Of a DNA stretch of 64,000 nucleotides, positions 1-7,775 are shown one piece after another. Position 1 is the stretch's first letter. Each line of letters starts with the position of its first letter. The notes beneath the pieces are model-generated. The model was not told where the DNA came from. It did not search any database and worked only from the letters and a program-made list of their open reading frames with translations. The stretch covers positions 1-64,000 of the forward strand of contig NZ_JARGDQ010000002.1 in assembly GCF_029210385.1 (NCBI RefSeq). The letters run 5' to 3'. This DNA comes from Desulfurivibrio dismutans (lineage in GTDB: Bacteria; Desulfobacterota; Desulfobulbia; Desulfobulbales; Desulfurivibrionaceae). A program made the position numbers and the translations under genes.

Positions 1-31
1 TGCCGGGATGTGGATAGGGAACTTTGCGCAT
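1..31 (-). CDS. higA: HigA-type antitoxin, N-terminal fragment cut by window edge
   Basis: Only the first ten codons are present, reading MRKVPYPHPG on the minus strand. A Shine-Dalgarno AAGGAG lies just upstream of the ATG. The gene starts 13 bp after the stop of the HigB-like toxin, which is the usual toxin-first order of higBA. HigA antitoxins are XRE-family helix-turn-helix proteins that neutralise HigB and repress the operon; none of that domain is visible here, so the call rests on position and on the short N-terminus with its HPG, typical of HigA (HPGE). Confidence 0.6.
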   Translation of the reverse strand, partial: MRKVPYPHPG

Positions 32-44
32 GATCCATACTCCT

Positions 45-326
45 TCAGTGGTAATCGACAATCTCGACATCCTTGGGGCCTTCCGGTGTCCACACAAAAC
101 AGATCCTCATCTGCTCGTCAACGCGAATGCTGTACTGCCCGGCCCGGTTTCCTTGCAGCGCTTCCAAGCGATTGCCTGGCGGCACCCGCAGATCGTCAAG
201 CTTACCGGCCCGGTTCAACATTGCCAGCTTGCGCATGCCCACGGATTCGATATTCACGAACCGTTTGACCCGCTGACCAGCGAACAGCCTTTGCGTATCC
301 GAACATTTGAACGACTGAATCGACAT
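45..326 (-). CDS. higB: HigB-like RelE/ParE-superfamily toxin
   Basis: This 93-residue protein matches the HigB/RelE fold in length and pattern: an N-terminal IQSFKCSDTQRLF, a central LRVPPGNRLEALQGNRAGQY, then SIRVDEQMRICFVW and a C-terminal VEIVDYH. In the family this is a small mRNA-cleaving ribonuclease that acts at the ribosome. The conserved basic and aromatic residues of the C-terminal strands are kept, so it looks intact. It is followed at once by a HigA-like start. No partner gene lies upstream; the locus sits beside a decayed group II intron, which fits an accessory region. Confidence 0.85.
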   Translation of the reverse strand: MSIQSFKCSDTQRLFAGQRVKRFVNIESVGMRKLAMLNRAGKLDDLRVPPGNRLEALQGNRAGQYSIRVDEQMRICFVWTPEGPKDVEIVDYH

Positions 327-440
327 GATTTATACTAACGGCACACGACCGTATTGTCAAGCGTTAGGGAAAGAAAGGAAGAATGTAAAATGGGGACAGA
401 TTGAACGAGTTCTCAGGCGGAATTGCCGTGAAATTGGGTC

Positions 441-510
441 GCGGTAGGGATGCCGGTTGCCCGGCACCCCCCGCGCAGATCCCGGCGTGCGGGACTACCG
501 CACCGGACTC
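441..510 (-). mobile_element. Group II intron 3' end remnant (domains V and VI)
   Basis: Read on the minus strand, 510-478 folds as a domain V-like hairpin: GAGTCCGG, a TGCGG/CCGCA upper stem, a two-base bulge and a closing CCGGGATC. Directly after it, 474-441 folds as a domain VI-like hairpin with GCGG/CCGC at the base and a CCGGCA/TGCCGG tip. This is the arrangement at the 3' end of group II introns. The catalytic AGC triad appears as AGT, so it is probably dead. No reverse transcriptase or maturase reading frame is left beside it. Confidence 0.55.
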
Positions 511-935
511 CTGCCTCGGACCAGGCGCGGGACTACGTTGGTCGCTTCCGGGATCTCCCGGCTTCCGGACAAAGGGCGTGCTGACATGCCTTGGTTCTAC
601 GACTCCGCGGGTTCACTGAAGCACTCGCGATAGTGCACTCCAGCATGCTGCCTTCCCCATCAGACAACAAGGTCGGCAACCCGGATGAGGTGATTTCGGA
701 GCTCAATAGCCCGGCCTGCCAGTACCCCTGTCAACGCTTCGCCGCCCGCCTTACAACGGGCCGACGCATGACTCGGGGCCATGACTGGTCGCTAGCCTTT
801 ATCATGCGGGGGACTTACACCCCCTACCCTTTGCCGGCTTTGGCCGGCGCTTTCGGTCTGACCCCAATTTCCCCTCAATTTCCACCCAATTTCCCCATTT
901 TCTCAACAGGCCGGGGATGCCCGGTACGCTGGGCA
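511..935. other. Non-coding remnant with several hairpins
   Basis: No credible gene. The stretch holds small hairpins: GCCCG/CGGGC near 748-765, GGGGG/CCCCC near 808-824, and a GCCGGC-type stem near 834-853. Open frames across it (for example 591-989 on the plus strand) have the composition of spurious frames. It probably belongs to the same decayed intron-associated element as the domain V/VI hairpins. Positions 327-440, between higB and the intron end, hold only a half copy of a GGGGACAGATT repeat at 392-402. Confidence 0.45.
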
Positions 936-984
936 AACAAAAAAGGACAACGACCAAGCAAGTGGTCGTTGTCCTTTGGTTTTT
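936..984. terminator. Bidirectional Rho-independent terminator
   Basis: A perfect 12-bp stem (945-956 with 963-974, loop AGCAAG) is flanked by an A-rich run on the left and TTTGGTTTTT on the right, so it has a T-tract in either direction. It lies downstream of the minus-strand cytochrome operon, whose last stop is at 1083, and most likely ends that transcript. Confidence 0.8.
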
Positions 985-1033
985 GGTAGCCGGTGCCAAC
1001 GGGCGCCGGTTTATTGGTTGTTATCAGTTACAT

Positions 1034-1072
1034 GATCATCCCGCCGGTCGTTTTGGCCACCGGGGGATGATC
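1034..1072. terminator. Hairpin just after the cytochrome stop
   Basis: GATCATCCC (1034-1042) pairs with GGGATGATC (1064-1072) and CCGGT (1044-1048) with ACCGG (1059-1063), giving a 14-bp interrupted stem starting 11 bp past the stop of the decahaem gene. There is no T-tract, so it may protect the 3' end or help the stronger terminator beyond it. Confidence 0.45.
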
Positions 1073-1082
1073 ACTGGGGATG

Positions 1083-3443
1083 TTACTGGTGACAGAACAT
1101 GCAACCCTCACCACGTCCCAGCCAGTCTTCGTGGCTGCTGTTGCCCTGCATATCACCGCCCATGGCGGTCATGTGGGCCTTCAAGTCAGCCTTGGCAACG
1201 GCATCGTCTGGCTCATGGCAAGAGAAGCACACCGATGACAGCGGCGAATTAACTCCGGTACCGATACCATCATCGTAATCAGCCTTGCCACCATCGGCGA
1301 TTACCCCAAGGCGCTTGCTGGAGTCAACCGGCAGCTTTTGGCTGTCGTTGACGTGGCAGGCGTTACAATCGAGGATGGTGTTGGGGTAGGTGATGGCGTA
1401 ATTCCGGTACGCGTCAAATTCAACCTCGTATCGGCGCTCAAAGGTATCACGTTTTTCACCCACCCCGTGGATGGCGTGGATCATAAACATGAAATCAACG
1501 GTACCCTGAACCTCGCTGCCATCACGGCTGAGCGAGCCGGCGTTGTGACAGGTTACACAGGAGGTTACACCGGAGGCCACATCGGCGGTGGTGCCGTGCC
1601 GGCTAACCGTGGTGTGACAGCCAAGGCAACTCTCGGTGGCCACAATGGCGCGGCGATCAAAAGTCACCACCTCGCCAGCAACAGCATCCCACTTAATTGA
1701 CTGCACGGTGCTGCTGATGCCGCCTTGATCGATCACCACAAAACCGTTGCGATCAGCCAGGCCGGCAAGAAAACCAGTAAAGATGGTGGTTGCCTCGTTA
1801 TCGTCGACGTTAATTGCGGTTTCAGAGGCGTCGGAGCTAATCTGTTCTACCGGACGCCCATGATCACCGTTGCTGGTCACCCCACCTTCATTGGTCCAGT
1901 CATCGCCGTAACCAAAGCCGACGCCTATACGCGCACTGTTTTCTCCACCATCGTGAAATTCAGTGAACGTCACCGGGACACCGTCCTTAAACACTTGCCA
2001 GGTAACCACCAGGTCGTCAACATTTGCCATAACAACCTCAGTAATCTCATACTGATAGCTGCGCGCTTCGTTAAGCTCGGCAATGACCGCCGCTAAGCCC
2101 TTGTTGTCATCAAGCTCACCATGGTAGAAGTCAGCGGTACCAGCCGTGGTACCACGTGCGGCTTCTTGGTTGGTGTGACACTGGGTGCAATCATTAGCGG
2201 CAAAATGGAAGATGGTGTCCGGGTGGTTAACCGGCTCGGTATGACAGGAGACGCAGGTGTTCAGCGTTACCCTGTTCCAGTCTTGGTTAGCAGCGGGAAC
2301 CTCACCCGTATGGCAGGAGGTACAGTTCTGAGCCCCGTTTTCACCGCTTCCGGTCCGGCCAAAAAGCCAGTCGGGGTAGGTGGTGGCGCTGTAGTCGCCG
2401 CCGGCGTTACCAGCGGCCAAGTATCTGTCACCGCCCACATGGATGGTGTGAATCATGGTCATCATGTCCACCGGGTTCCAGCCATCAACCTCGGGCACGG
2501 AGCTGTAGGCTTCGTAGGTGAAGGCGTTGTGGCAGGTGGTGCACTGCTGCGGGGAGTAACGACTGGTGTGCTTGTCGAAGGCCACCAAACGTTCACCGTA
2601 GTCACCCTCACCACGGTCACCGTGACACTTGACGCAGGATGCCAGGGTTTCGGCGGTGACCGCCTGGGGAATCTCGGCGTCATCAGCCAGTACAGTGCCA
2701 TCACCTGTAATGTATGCTACAGCCATGTATTCAAAGGGCACGAAACGGTCGCCGTTTACCTCAGTTTCCTGCGAACTGACGGAAATGCGGTAAATTGCCT
2801 CATCATCCCACACGGCTGCGGCATCAATATCTGCCACTATCCCTTGGACATAGGCTTGATAGTCGGCATCACCTTCGGTCCCGTCGGGGCGATCATTGGT
2901 CCAATAAGCGCCGGCGGAAAAGTCGATGGGGGTACCATCGTCGGCGAAGGTATAGCTAAACACGCCGTCGGCATCCGCCTCTACATAGTCACCACGACGA
3001 ACCCGCAGGTTGCCGGCACGGGCTACAACTGCCCCTAACATCTCTTCATTATCATCTGTCCGCAGCCGACTGCGCTGCAGCATGCTGACCCAGGAGTTGT
3101 CCGCGGCCGACCATTTGGCAATGGTAAATTCGGCCGGCACTTCGTCCTGGCCGTCAACGGTGAACTCCATGGTGATGGTACGCGGGCCATCGCCTACGGT
3201 AACGCCGGTGATTTCAGCGTCCAGCGGCATCAGCACACGATGCGCCTCTTCAGCACTCAGACTGAAGGCATCCTGACCCGGAGGACCCTGAACGCCGTCA
3301 ACGCCGTCAACGCCGTCAACGCCGTCAACGCCCGCAGAACCTCTTTTACCATCGTCGCCGCTACAGCCGAACAGGGCCAAAGACCCTCCCAGCAGGCCGA
3401 TAGCAAACAATCTTCCCAAATCCAATTTCTTTTTCATCAGCAC
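1083..3443 (-). CDS. Decahaem OmcA/MtrC-type outer-membrane lipoprotein cytochrome
   Basis: This 786-residue protein has ten CXXCH haem motifs: CVKCH, CTTCH, CTSCH, CVSCH and CTQCH in one half, and CLGCH, CVTCH, CNACH, CFSCH and CMFCH in the other, the last almost at the C-terminus. The two five-haem groups separated by a beta-rich region match the OmcA/MtrC layout. A lipobox (ALFGC) follows a short hydrophobic stretch, so it is predicted to be a lipidated, surface-exposed electron carrier. Right after the lipid cysteine come collagen-like G-V-D repeats and GPPGQ. It is the last gene of the cytochrome cluster, 276 bp after the previous stop. Confidence 0.88.
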   Translation of the reverse strand: MLMKKKLDLGRLFAIGLLGGSLALFGCSGDDGKRGSAGVDGVDGVDGVDGVQGPPGQDAFSLSAEEAHRVLMPLDAEITGVTVGDGPRTITMEFTVDGQDEVPAEFTIAKWSAADNSWVSMLQRSRLRTDDNEEMLGAVVARAGNLRVRRGDYVEADADGVFSYTFADDGTPIDFSAGAYWTNDRPDGTEGDADYQAYVQGIVADIDAAAVWDDEAIYRISVSSQETEVNGDRFVPFEYMAVAYITGDGTVLADDAEIPQAVTAETLASCVKCHGDRGEGDYGERLVAFDKHTSRYSPQQCTTCHNAFTYEAYSSVPEVDGWNPVDMMTMIHTIHVGGDRYLAAGNAGGDYSATTYPDWLFGRTGSGENGAQNCTSCHTGEVPAANQDWNRVTLNTCVSCHTEPVNHPDTIFHFAANDCTQCHTNQEAARGTTAGTADFYHGELDDNKGLAAVIAELNEARSYQYEITEVVMANVDDLVVTWQVFKDGVPVTFTEFHDGGENSARIGVGFGYGDDWTNEGGVTSNGDHGRPVEQISSDASETAINVDDNEATTIFTGFLAGLADRNGFVVIDQGGISSTVQSIKWDAVAGEVVTFDRRAIVATESCLGCHTTVSRHGTTADVASGVTSCVTCHNAGSLSRDGSEVQGTVDFMFMIHAIHGVGEKRDTFERRYEVEFDAYRNYAITYPNTILDCNACHVNDSQKLPVDSSKRLGVIADGGKADYDDGIGTGVNSPLSSVCFSCHEPDDAVAKADLKAHMTAMGGDMQGNSSHEDWLGRGEGCMFCHQ
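3292..3327. repeat. 9-bp tandem repeat encoding Gly-Val-Asp units
   Basis: Four perfect copies of ACGCCGTCA (plus strand) lie in the cytochrome gene just after the lipobox, followed by a partial fifth. They encode GVD units of a collagen-like spacer. Perfect short tandem copies are prone to slippage, so the spacer length may vary between strains. Confidence 0.9.
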
Positions 3444-3719
3444 ATCTCCTCCCTAACGCTATTGTTTTTTATGGGACACCGAGGCCACTTTCACAGCCCC
3501 AGTCCATCCACTATGGTTGCAACGGTCTCCCAGGCCCACCTTCTTGGCGGGCATGGCGCCGCATACCCAACCGCCTCCCTCAACCGGACAGAAACTCTGA
3601 CCGGACTTCAAATTATTGGTAATTCTAGCCTCCCGTCCCGCTTACTGCAAGCAATAAATTGGTCATCATCACCTATTTCCTGCACAGATATTCAACCATT
3701 GTCGCTTGGGGAAGGACAG

Positions 3720-4883
3720 CTACCAGACAGGCTTACTGGCCGCATGAGGGTCATGGCAGCCCATACAGGCATTTTCGGAAGCAGGATTCACCGGCCAGCC
3801 TCCACGCGCCCCATCCTTGGTGGCAAAATGGGTATCCCAGATCACCCAGGCCGACGGCACCGGTAAACCGGCGTCGTCAAGCGCGCCATGGAATGGAATC
3901 TTCTCGGTGTCAAGATAGTAGACAAAGACTTGCTCGGCGGCACTATACTCAGCCTTGAGAAAGACCTGATGGCATGCGGTACAAAGATTGAACAGACGGG
4001 AATATTTAGTTATCTCTTTACCATCTTTTTGCACCACCGTCGGTGACGCGCGCAACTCGCCGGTATGGCCGTCGTGGCAGGTCCGACACTGTATCGGCGA
4101 GGGGTCTGCAATGGCACCAGCACCGGGCAAAAACTCCGTCAGCTCCTCGCCATCCATCCCGACCGTCTGGCCGGCGTAGGCACGAAACCCTTCGTCGCTA
4201 TGACAGCGCTGGCAAAGCGCGCCAATCTTGTTGACTTGGCCGGCATGGGCGCTTCCTCGATACGTATCCAGAATATCATCGGCATAATAGCCGGTGAAAC
4301 TCCCCTGGCCGGCGTAGGCGCTGTGCCCGGCCGGCAAGGCTTGGTGGCATTGGCCGCAGGCCTGGTAATCCGGGGTCGGGTTGGGGTGTTCCGGGAAATT
4401 AAGCCAGTGCAGGGTGCCGGCGCCGTGGCAGGCCTCGCAGCCCACGGCGGTCATGCCGGCCGGGGGCTGCTGGTGGTCGGTAAACCAGGGGCCCAGGTTG
4501 AGGCCGTCGCCGATGGGATCGTGGCAGGCCAGGCATTGCTGGTCGGCATCGGCCCCGATGGTGCCGGGGGTGGCGTGGCGGGAAGCCAGGTAGGTGGCGG
4601 CGGGATCGGTGTTGGTCACCTTGCCGGGGTTTTCATGGCAGGAGAGGCAGCGGTCGGCGCCCACATAGCGGGCGCCTTCGGCATCGGTGCCGTAAAGCGG
4701 GTCAAGAATATTGTCCGCCGCCGGGTCGGCATCGCTGCTGCAGGCGGTGAACAGCAGCAGGGTGAAGATCGCCAGCAGCAGGGCCAGGTTTTGGCCGAGC
4801 TGCAGCAGCCGGCCGGTTGGGGGAGAGAAATTATCGTTGATCCGGTTCATCTTGATTCGGTCGGTTCCAGGTTTGGTGTTCAT
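3720..4883 (-). CDS. Octahaem c-type cytochrome lipoprotein
   Basis: From the ATG at 4883 the product has about 387 residues with a hydrophobic segment and a lipobox (LLLFTAC), then eight CXXCH motifs: CLSCH, CLACH, CEACH, CGQCH, CQRCH, CRTCH, CTACH and CMGCH. An internal ATG at 4850 also leaves a full signal peptide. The start codon follows the stop of the upstream decahaem gene by four bases, so the two are translationally linked. The pattern is that of periplasmic or outer-membrane multihaem electron carriers; no catalytic haem site of a known reductase is evident. The open frame continues upstream of 4883, but only as a shadow of the neighbour. Confidence 0.82.
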   Translation of the reverse strand: MNTKPGTDRIKMNRINDNFSPPTGRLLQLGQNLALLLAIFTLLLFTACSSDADPAADNILDPLYGTDAEGARYVGADRCLSCHENPGKVTNTDPAATYLASRHATPGTIGADADQQCLACHDPIGDGLNLGPWFTDHQQPPAGMTAVGCEACHGAGTLHWLNFPEHPNPTPDYQACGQCHQALPAGHSAYAGQGSFTGYYADDILDTYRGSAHAGQVNKIGALCQRCHSDEGFRAYAGQTVGMDGEELTEFLPGAGAIADPSPIQCRTCHDGHTGELRASPTVVQKDGKEITKYSRLFNLCTACHQVFLKAEYSAAEQVFVYYLDTEKIPFHGALDDAGLPVPSAWVIWDTHFATKDGARGGWPVNPASENACMGCHDPHAASKPVW

Positions 4884-4887
4884 GGTT

Positions 4888-5799
4888 TCAGTGGCAGCGC
4901 CCGCAGGTGGCCCCACCGGAGGCCTTGCGCAGGCGGTCGGCCCGGGTGGAGGACCAGTCGGAGCCGTGGGGACTGATGCCGCCGGGGCCGGACTTGGCGC
5001 TGTGGCATTGCATACAGGTGTCACCGCCGGGGTGGCAGGCCTGGCAGGTCTGCAGGTTGCGGCGGGCCTCGCGGGCGTGGTCCTGGCCCCAGGAATGCAT
5101 GCTGGGGGCCACGGTGTCGGAACGGTGGCAGTCATCGCAGCGCGCCAGGGCGCCGGGGCCACGGAAATCTTCATGGATGGCGGCGATATCGCCGTCCATG
5201 CCCAAATCGAAAGTGCGGCGGTGGGACGGGCTGCCGGGCCGGAGATCGCCCCGGCGGCGGAAATCGCTGTGGCATTCGTTGCACGAGGCCGGCTCATGGC
5301 AACTGGCGCAGAGCCGGGGGTTGGTGCGGGCGGCAAGAGGATGACTGACCCGGAAATCGCTGCGGTGGACGTTGAGCAACGAGCCGCCGAACTTGCCCAT
5401 CTCCTGGGCCGGACCCTGGGCGTGGCAGTTGAGACAGTAGTTCTGCTGATGGCAACCGGCGCAGTCCAGTTGGCGGTTTTTGGCCAGCGGCCCGTGGTTG
5501 AAACCCCACAGCGGGCCGTGGGTGTTGACCATGCCGGGAAACTTGACCATTTCGGTAAACTCCTGGTCGTGGCACTGCAGGCAGGCCCGCCGCTCCGGGG
5601 TAATGGTGGGGGTATCCGGCAAATGGCAGGTAATGCAGGGCGAGCCGGGAAAGACCAGGTAGCGGTGCTGCTCGTGGTCGAAGGTAAACTGGTAGTCCTG
5701 CTGGGCGGCGACCGGCGACGGCCCGGCGACGGTGAAAATCAGCAGCCAGCCGCACACGGCCGGCAGACAAGCGCTGAATATGATTTTTAAGCTCGGCAT
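4888..5799 (-). CDS. Secreted decahaem c-type cytochrome
   Basis: This 303-residue protein has a signal peptide (hydrophobic stretch ending PVAAQ) and ten CXXCH motifs: CITCH, CLQCH, CAGCH, CLNCH, CASCH, CNECH, CDDCH, CQACH, CMQCH and CGRCH at the very C-terminus. There is no lipobox, so a soluble periplasmic or barrel-inserted carrier is likely. It lies between the beta-barrel gene and the octahaem gene; in MtrABC- and OmbB/OmaB/OmcB-type conduits a periplasmic multihaem protein plugs the barrel, which is the role I infer here. Confidence 0.85.
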   Translation of the reverse strand: MPSLKIIFSACLPAVCGWLLIFTVAGPSPVAAQQDYQFTFDHEQHRYLVFPGSPCITCHLPDTPTITPERRACLQCHDQEFTEMVKFPGMVNTHGPLWGFNHGPLAKNRQLDCAGCHQQNYCLNCHAQGPAQEMGKFGGSLLNVHRSDFRVSHPLAARTNPRLCASCHEPASCNECHSDFRRRGDLRPGSPSHRRTFDLGMDGDIAAIHEDFRGPGALARCDDCHRSDTVAPSMHSWGQDHAREARRNLQTCQACHPGGDTCMQCHSAKSGPGGISPHGSDWSSTRADRLRKASGGATCGRCH

Positions 5800-5811
5800 G
5801 GTTCTTTTCTA

Positions 5812-7209
5812 TCAGAAGTTCAGGTTCAAGCGCAAGGTGGCGCGGTTATGGTAGCCCCAGTAGCCGCTGCTCTGGGCCCGTTCCAGGCGGGCCTGGAGAT
5901 CGAGATCGCTGGTCAGCCGGGCGGTTAGATCGGCCCAGAAGCGGGAACTTAAGGTGTCGTCTTCAAACTCGTCCAGGCGGCGTTCCAGCACGTCCAACTC
6001 GGTGCCGATGCCGCCCTGGACGTGGGGGGTGAAGAGCCAGGCAACCCGGGCCCGGACCCCCTTCATGTCCTGGCCTGAGTCGCCGGCGTAGCGCCAGACG
6101 CCGCTTAGGTGACCGGAAAAGCGGTTGATCCGCACCTGTTCCAGGCCGGCTTCAAAAACATCGGCGTCCCGGTAGTCTTCATAAATCTCCCGGCTGTAGC
6201 GGATAAAGCTGCGCCGGCCCTGGCCGTGGTAGTAATTGAGTTCCGCCATGGCCTCCCGGTACTTGCTGACCGCAAAGACCGAATAGATGGAGGTGGCGGA
6301 GAATACCGGCAACGAATAAAGATATTCGGTGCGCAGGCCCCAGCGGTCGCTGCGGTGGTAATTGGAGCCGATCAGGCCGTAGCTGACCCGGTCGCCCAGG
6401 TAATCGTACTGGATCTCGCCGTAAAGGTTGAGCAGCTGGCGAAAGCCGTAGTCGAAATCGGCCCCGATGAGCTCGGTGGCCTTGTCGGAATCCTCCCGGC
6501 GCTGCACATAGGAAAGCCCGGCCACCAGGGTGTCGTCGTTAAAGCGGCCCCGCACCTCGCCGCCCATCAGGGTATCCTTGGCGGAATAACTGGTGTAGAA
6601 GGCCACGTCGCCGCCGCCGAAAAGGCTGAAAGTAAAGGGCGAAAGCGCCCCGCCGGGGCGAAAGTCCAGGGTCAGGCCATCAAGCAGCGAAGCGCCGGCG
6701 GTGACCGCGATGAACTGGCGGCCCAGGCGAAAGTCGATTTTGTCGAAAAGGTCTTCCTGCTGGTAATAGGCGTAATAGAGGCGACTGTCGGCCCAGTCGT
6801 CCTCGTTGCGAAGGTCGGTGCCAAGCCGGCCGTAGGCGTAAACGGCGTATTTCTCTTCCACTTCCTCGTCAAAGTGGCGCAGGTTGAGCTGCAGGTACTG
6901 AAAGAGCGGGGCCGAATCGGAACGGCGGGATTCGGTGCGGTACTGGATCTCACTGGAGGCCCGACCGCTGATCTCCACCCCGGGGGTGGATTCTTCGATG
7001 TATATCGGCGTCAAGGCCGGATCGCCGACCGCCGTAGTCGCCAAAGGCAGCGTCTGGGCGGCCAGGGGGGCGGCGACGAGGCCAAGAAGCAACGGAACCG
7101 CCAGGAGGAGCGGGAGAAAAAAGGGGACCGATTGATTTTTTGCCTTTTTTGCCGGGGGAAAAAAACAAATCGGTCCCCATTTTTCCCTCGGCCGAGTTGC
7201 TGAAGCCAT
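5812..7209 (-). CDS. Outer-membrane beta-barrel, putative porin of the cytochrome conduit
   Basis: A 465-residue protein with a hydrophobic signal core (PLLLAVPLLLGLVAAPLAA) and a long run of alternating strands ending LRLNLNF, with a terminal aromatic residue as in outer-membrane barrels. I see no CXXCH motif. Its position directly before the decahaem gene suggests the sheath of a porin-cytochrome complex. The N-terminal 25 or so residues before the hydrophobic core are encoded by an inverted repeat (7123-7178), giving an unusually long n-region. No alternative ATG lies after the repeat, so 7209 is kept. Confidence 0.75.
   Translation of the reverse strand: MASATRPREKWGPICFFPPAKKAKNQSVPFFLPLLLAVPLLLGLVAAPLAAQTLPLATTAVGDPALTPIYIEESTPGVEISGRASSEIQYRTESRRSDSAPLFQYLQLNLRHFDEEVEEKYAVYAYGRLGTDLRNEDDWADSRLYYAYYQQEDLFDKIDFRLGRQFIAVTAGASLLDGLTLDFRPGGALSPFTFSLFGGGDVAFYTSYSAKDTLMGGEVRGRFNDDTLVAGLSYVQRREDSDKATELIGADFDYGFRQLLNLYGEIQYDYLGDRVSYGLIGSNYHRSDRWGLRTEYLYSLPVFSATSIYSVFAVSKYREAMAELNYYHGQGRRSFIRYSREIYEDYRDADVFEAGLEQVRINRFSGHLSGVWRYAGDSGQDMKGVRARVAWLFTPHVQGGIGTELDVLERRLDEFEDDTLSSRFWADLTARLTSDLDLQARLERAQSSGYWGYHNRATLRLNLNF
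7123..7178. repeat. GGGGACCGATT inverted repeat inside a signal-peptide coding region
   Basis: GGGGACCGATT (7123-7133) and AATCGGTCCCC (7168-7178) form an 11-bp perfect stem with a 34-base loop. The arms resemble the GGGGACAGATT repeats at 392 and 46485, which look like the arms of REP-type elements. Here the element is part of the 5' coding end of the barrel gene. Confidence 0.8.
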
Positions 7210-7232
7210 GAAATCTTGTCGCTTGGTTAAAG

Positions 7233-7763
7233 TTAAGGTTGCACGGGGCGCAGGTGACCGCGCAATTCGCCCGGCACATGGTGGCGGGTGTGGACGTCGG
7301 CGAAAATCATGCCTTCCTCGATGGCCGCCACCAGGGCCGCCAGCTCGTGGCCGGCCAGGGGGCCCTGCAGGTCCTCAGCCCGGATTTCGCCCTGGGCCAG
7401 CACCCCGTCGAAACGGCCCTCCACCACCTCCCGGCGTTTGCCGTCTTCGGGGAAGAGCCAGACCACGATGGGGCCGTAGCGGTCTTCCGGGCCGCCGTAC
7501 TGGAGGTGCGACATGAAGGCGTCCTGCAGGTTTTCCACCTCCAGCTTGTAGGCCAGCACCAGGCCGTCGGCACTGAGTTCCATGGTCAGCCGACCGCCGG
7601 CATGGGTTTCCACCGGCCGCACACCCATGGCATCCGGCTGCAGTTCGGCGATAAAGAGTGGGCCGGCGGCGGCGGGCTTACCGGCCGCCGCCACCAGAGC
7701 GCCGCCGATCCCCAGGGCCAGCAGGAAGGCGAGAAAAGAGAAAAAACGGTACTTGTTCATCAT
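7233..7763 (-). CDS. CHRD-domain secreted protein
   Basis: The 176-residue product has an N-terminal signal peptide (FFSFLAFLLALGIGGALVAAA) followed by one CHRD-like domain: FIAELQPDAMGV near the start, a central LVLAYKLEVENL, then a C-terminal FADVHTRHHVPGELRGHL. CHRD domains occur in secreted and surface bacterial proteins; their biochemical role is not settled. Here it lies within the cytochrome operon, between the barrel and a thioredoxin-TPR protein, so it may be a periplasmic or surface accessory of the conduit. That is inference. Confidence 0.75.
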   Translation of the reverse strand: MMNKYRFFSFLAFLLALGIGGALVAAAGKPAAAGPLFIAELQPDAMGVRPVETHAGGRLTMELSADGLVLAYKLEVENLQDAFMSHLQYGGPEDRYGPIVVWLFPEDGKRREVVEGRFDGVLAQGEIRAEDLQGPLAGHELAALVAAIEEGMIFADVHTRHHVPGELRGHLRPVQP

Positions 7764-7775
7764 GCTACCTCGTAT

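Noticed and set aside
591-989. Plus-strand 132-codon frame
   Set aside because: It runs over intron-remnant hairpins and into a terminator; no ribosome-binding site and no plausible fold.
4884-5336. Upstream extension of the octahaem cytochrome frame
   Set aside because: The extra 150 residues lie within the decahaem gene in another frame and have Pro/Ala/Thr-rich shadow composition; the lipoprotein signal follows the ATG at 4883.
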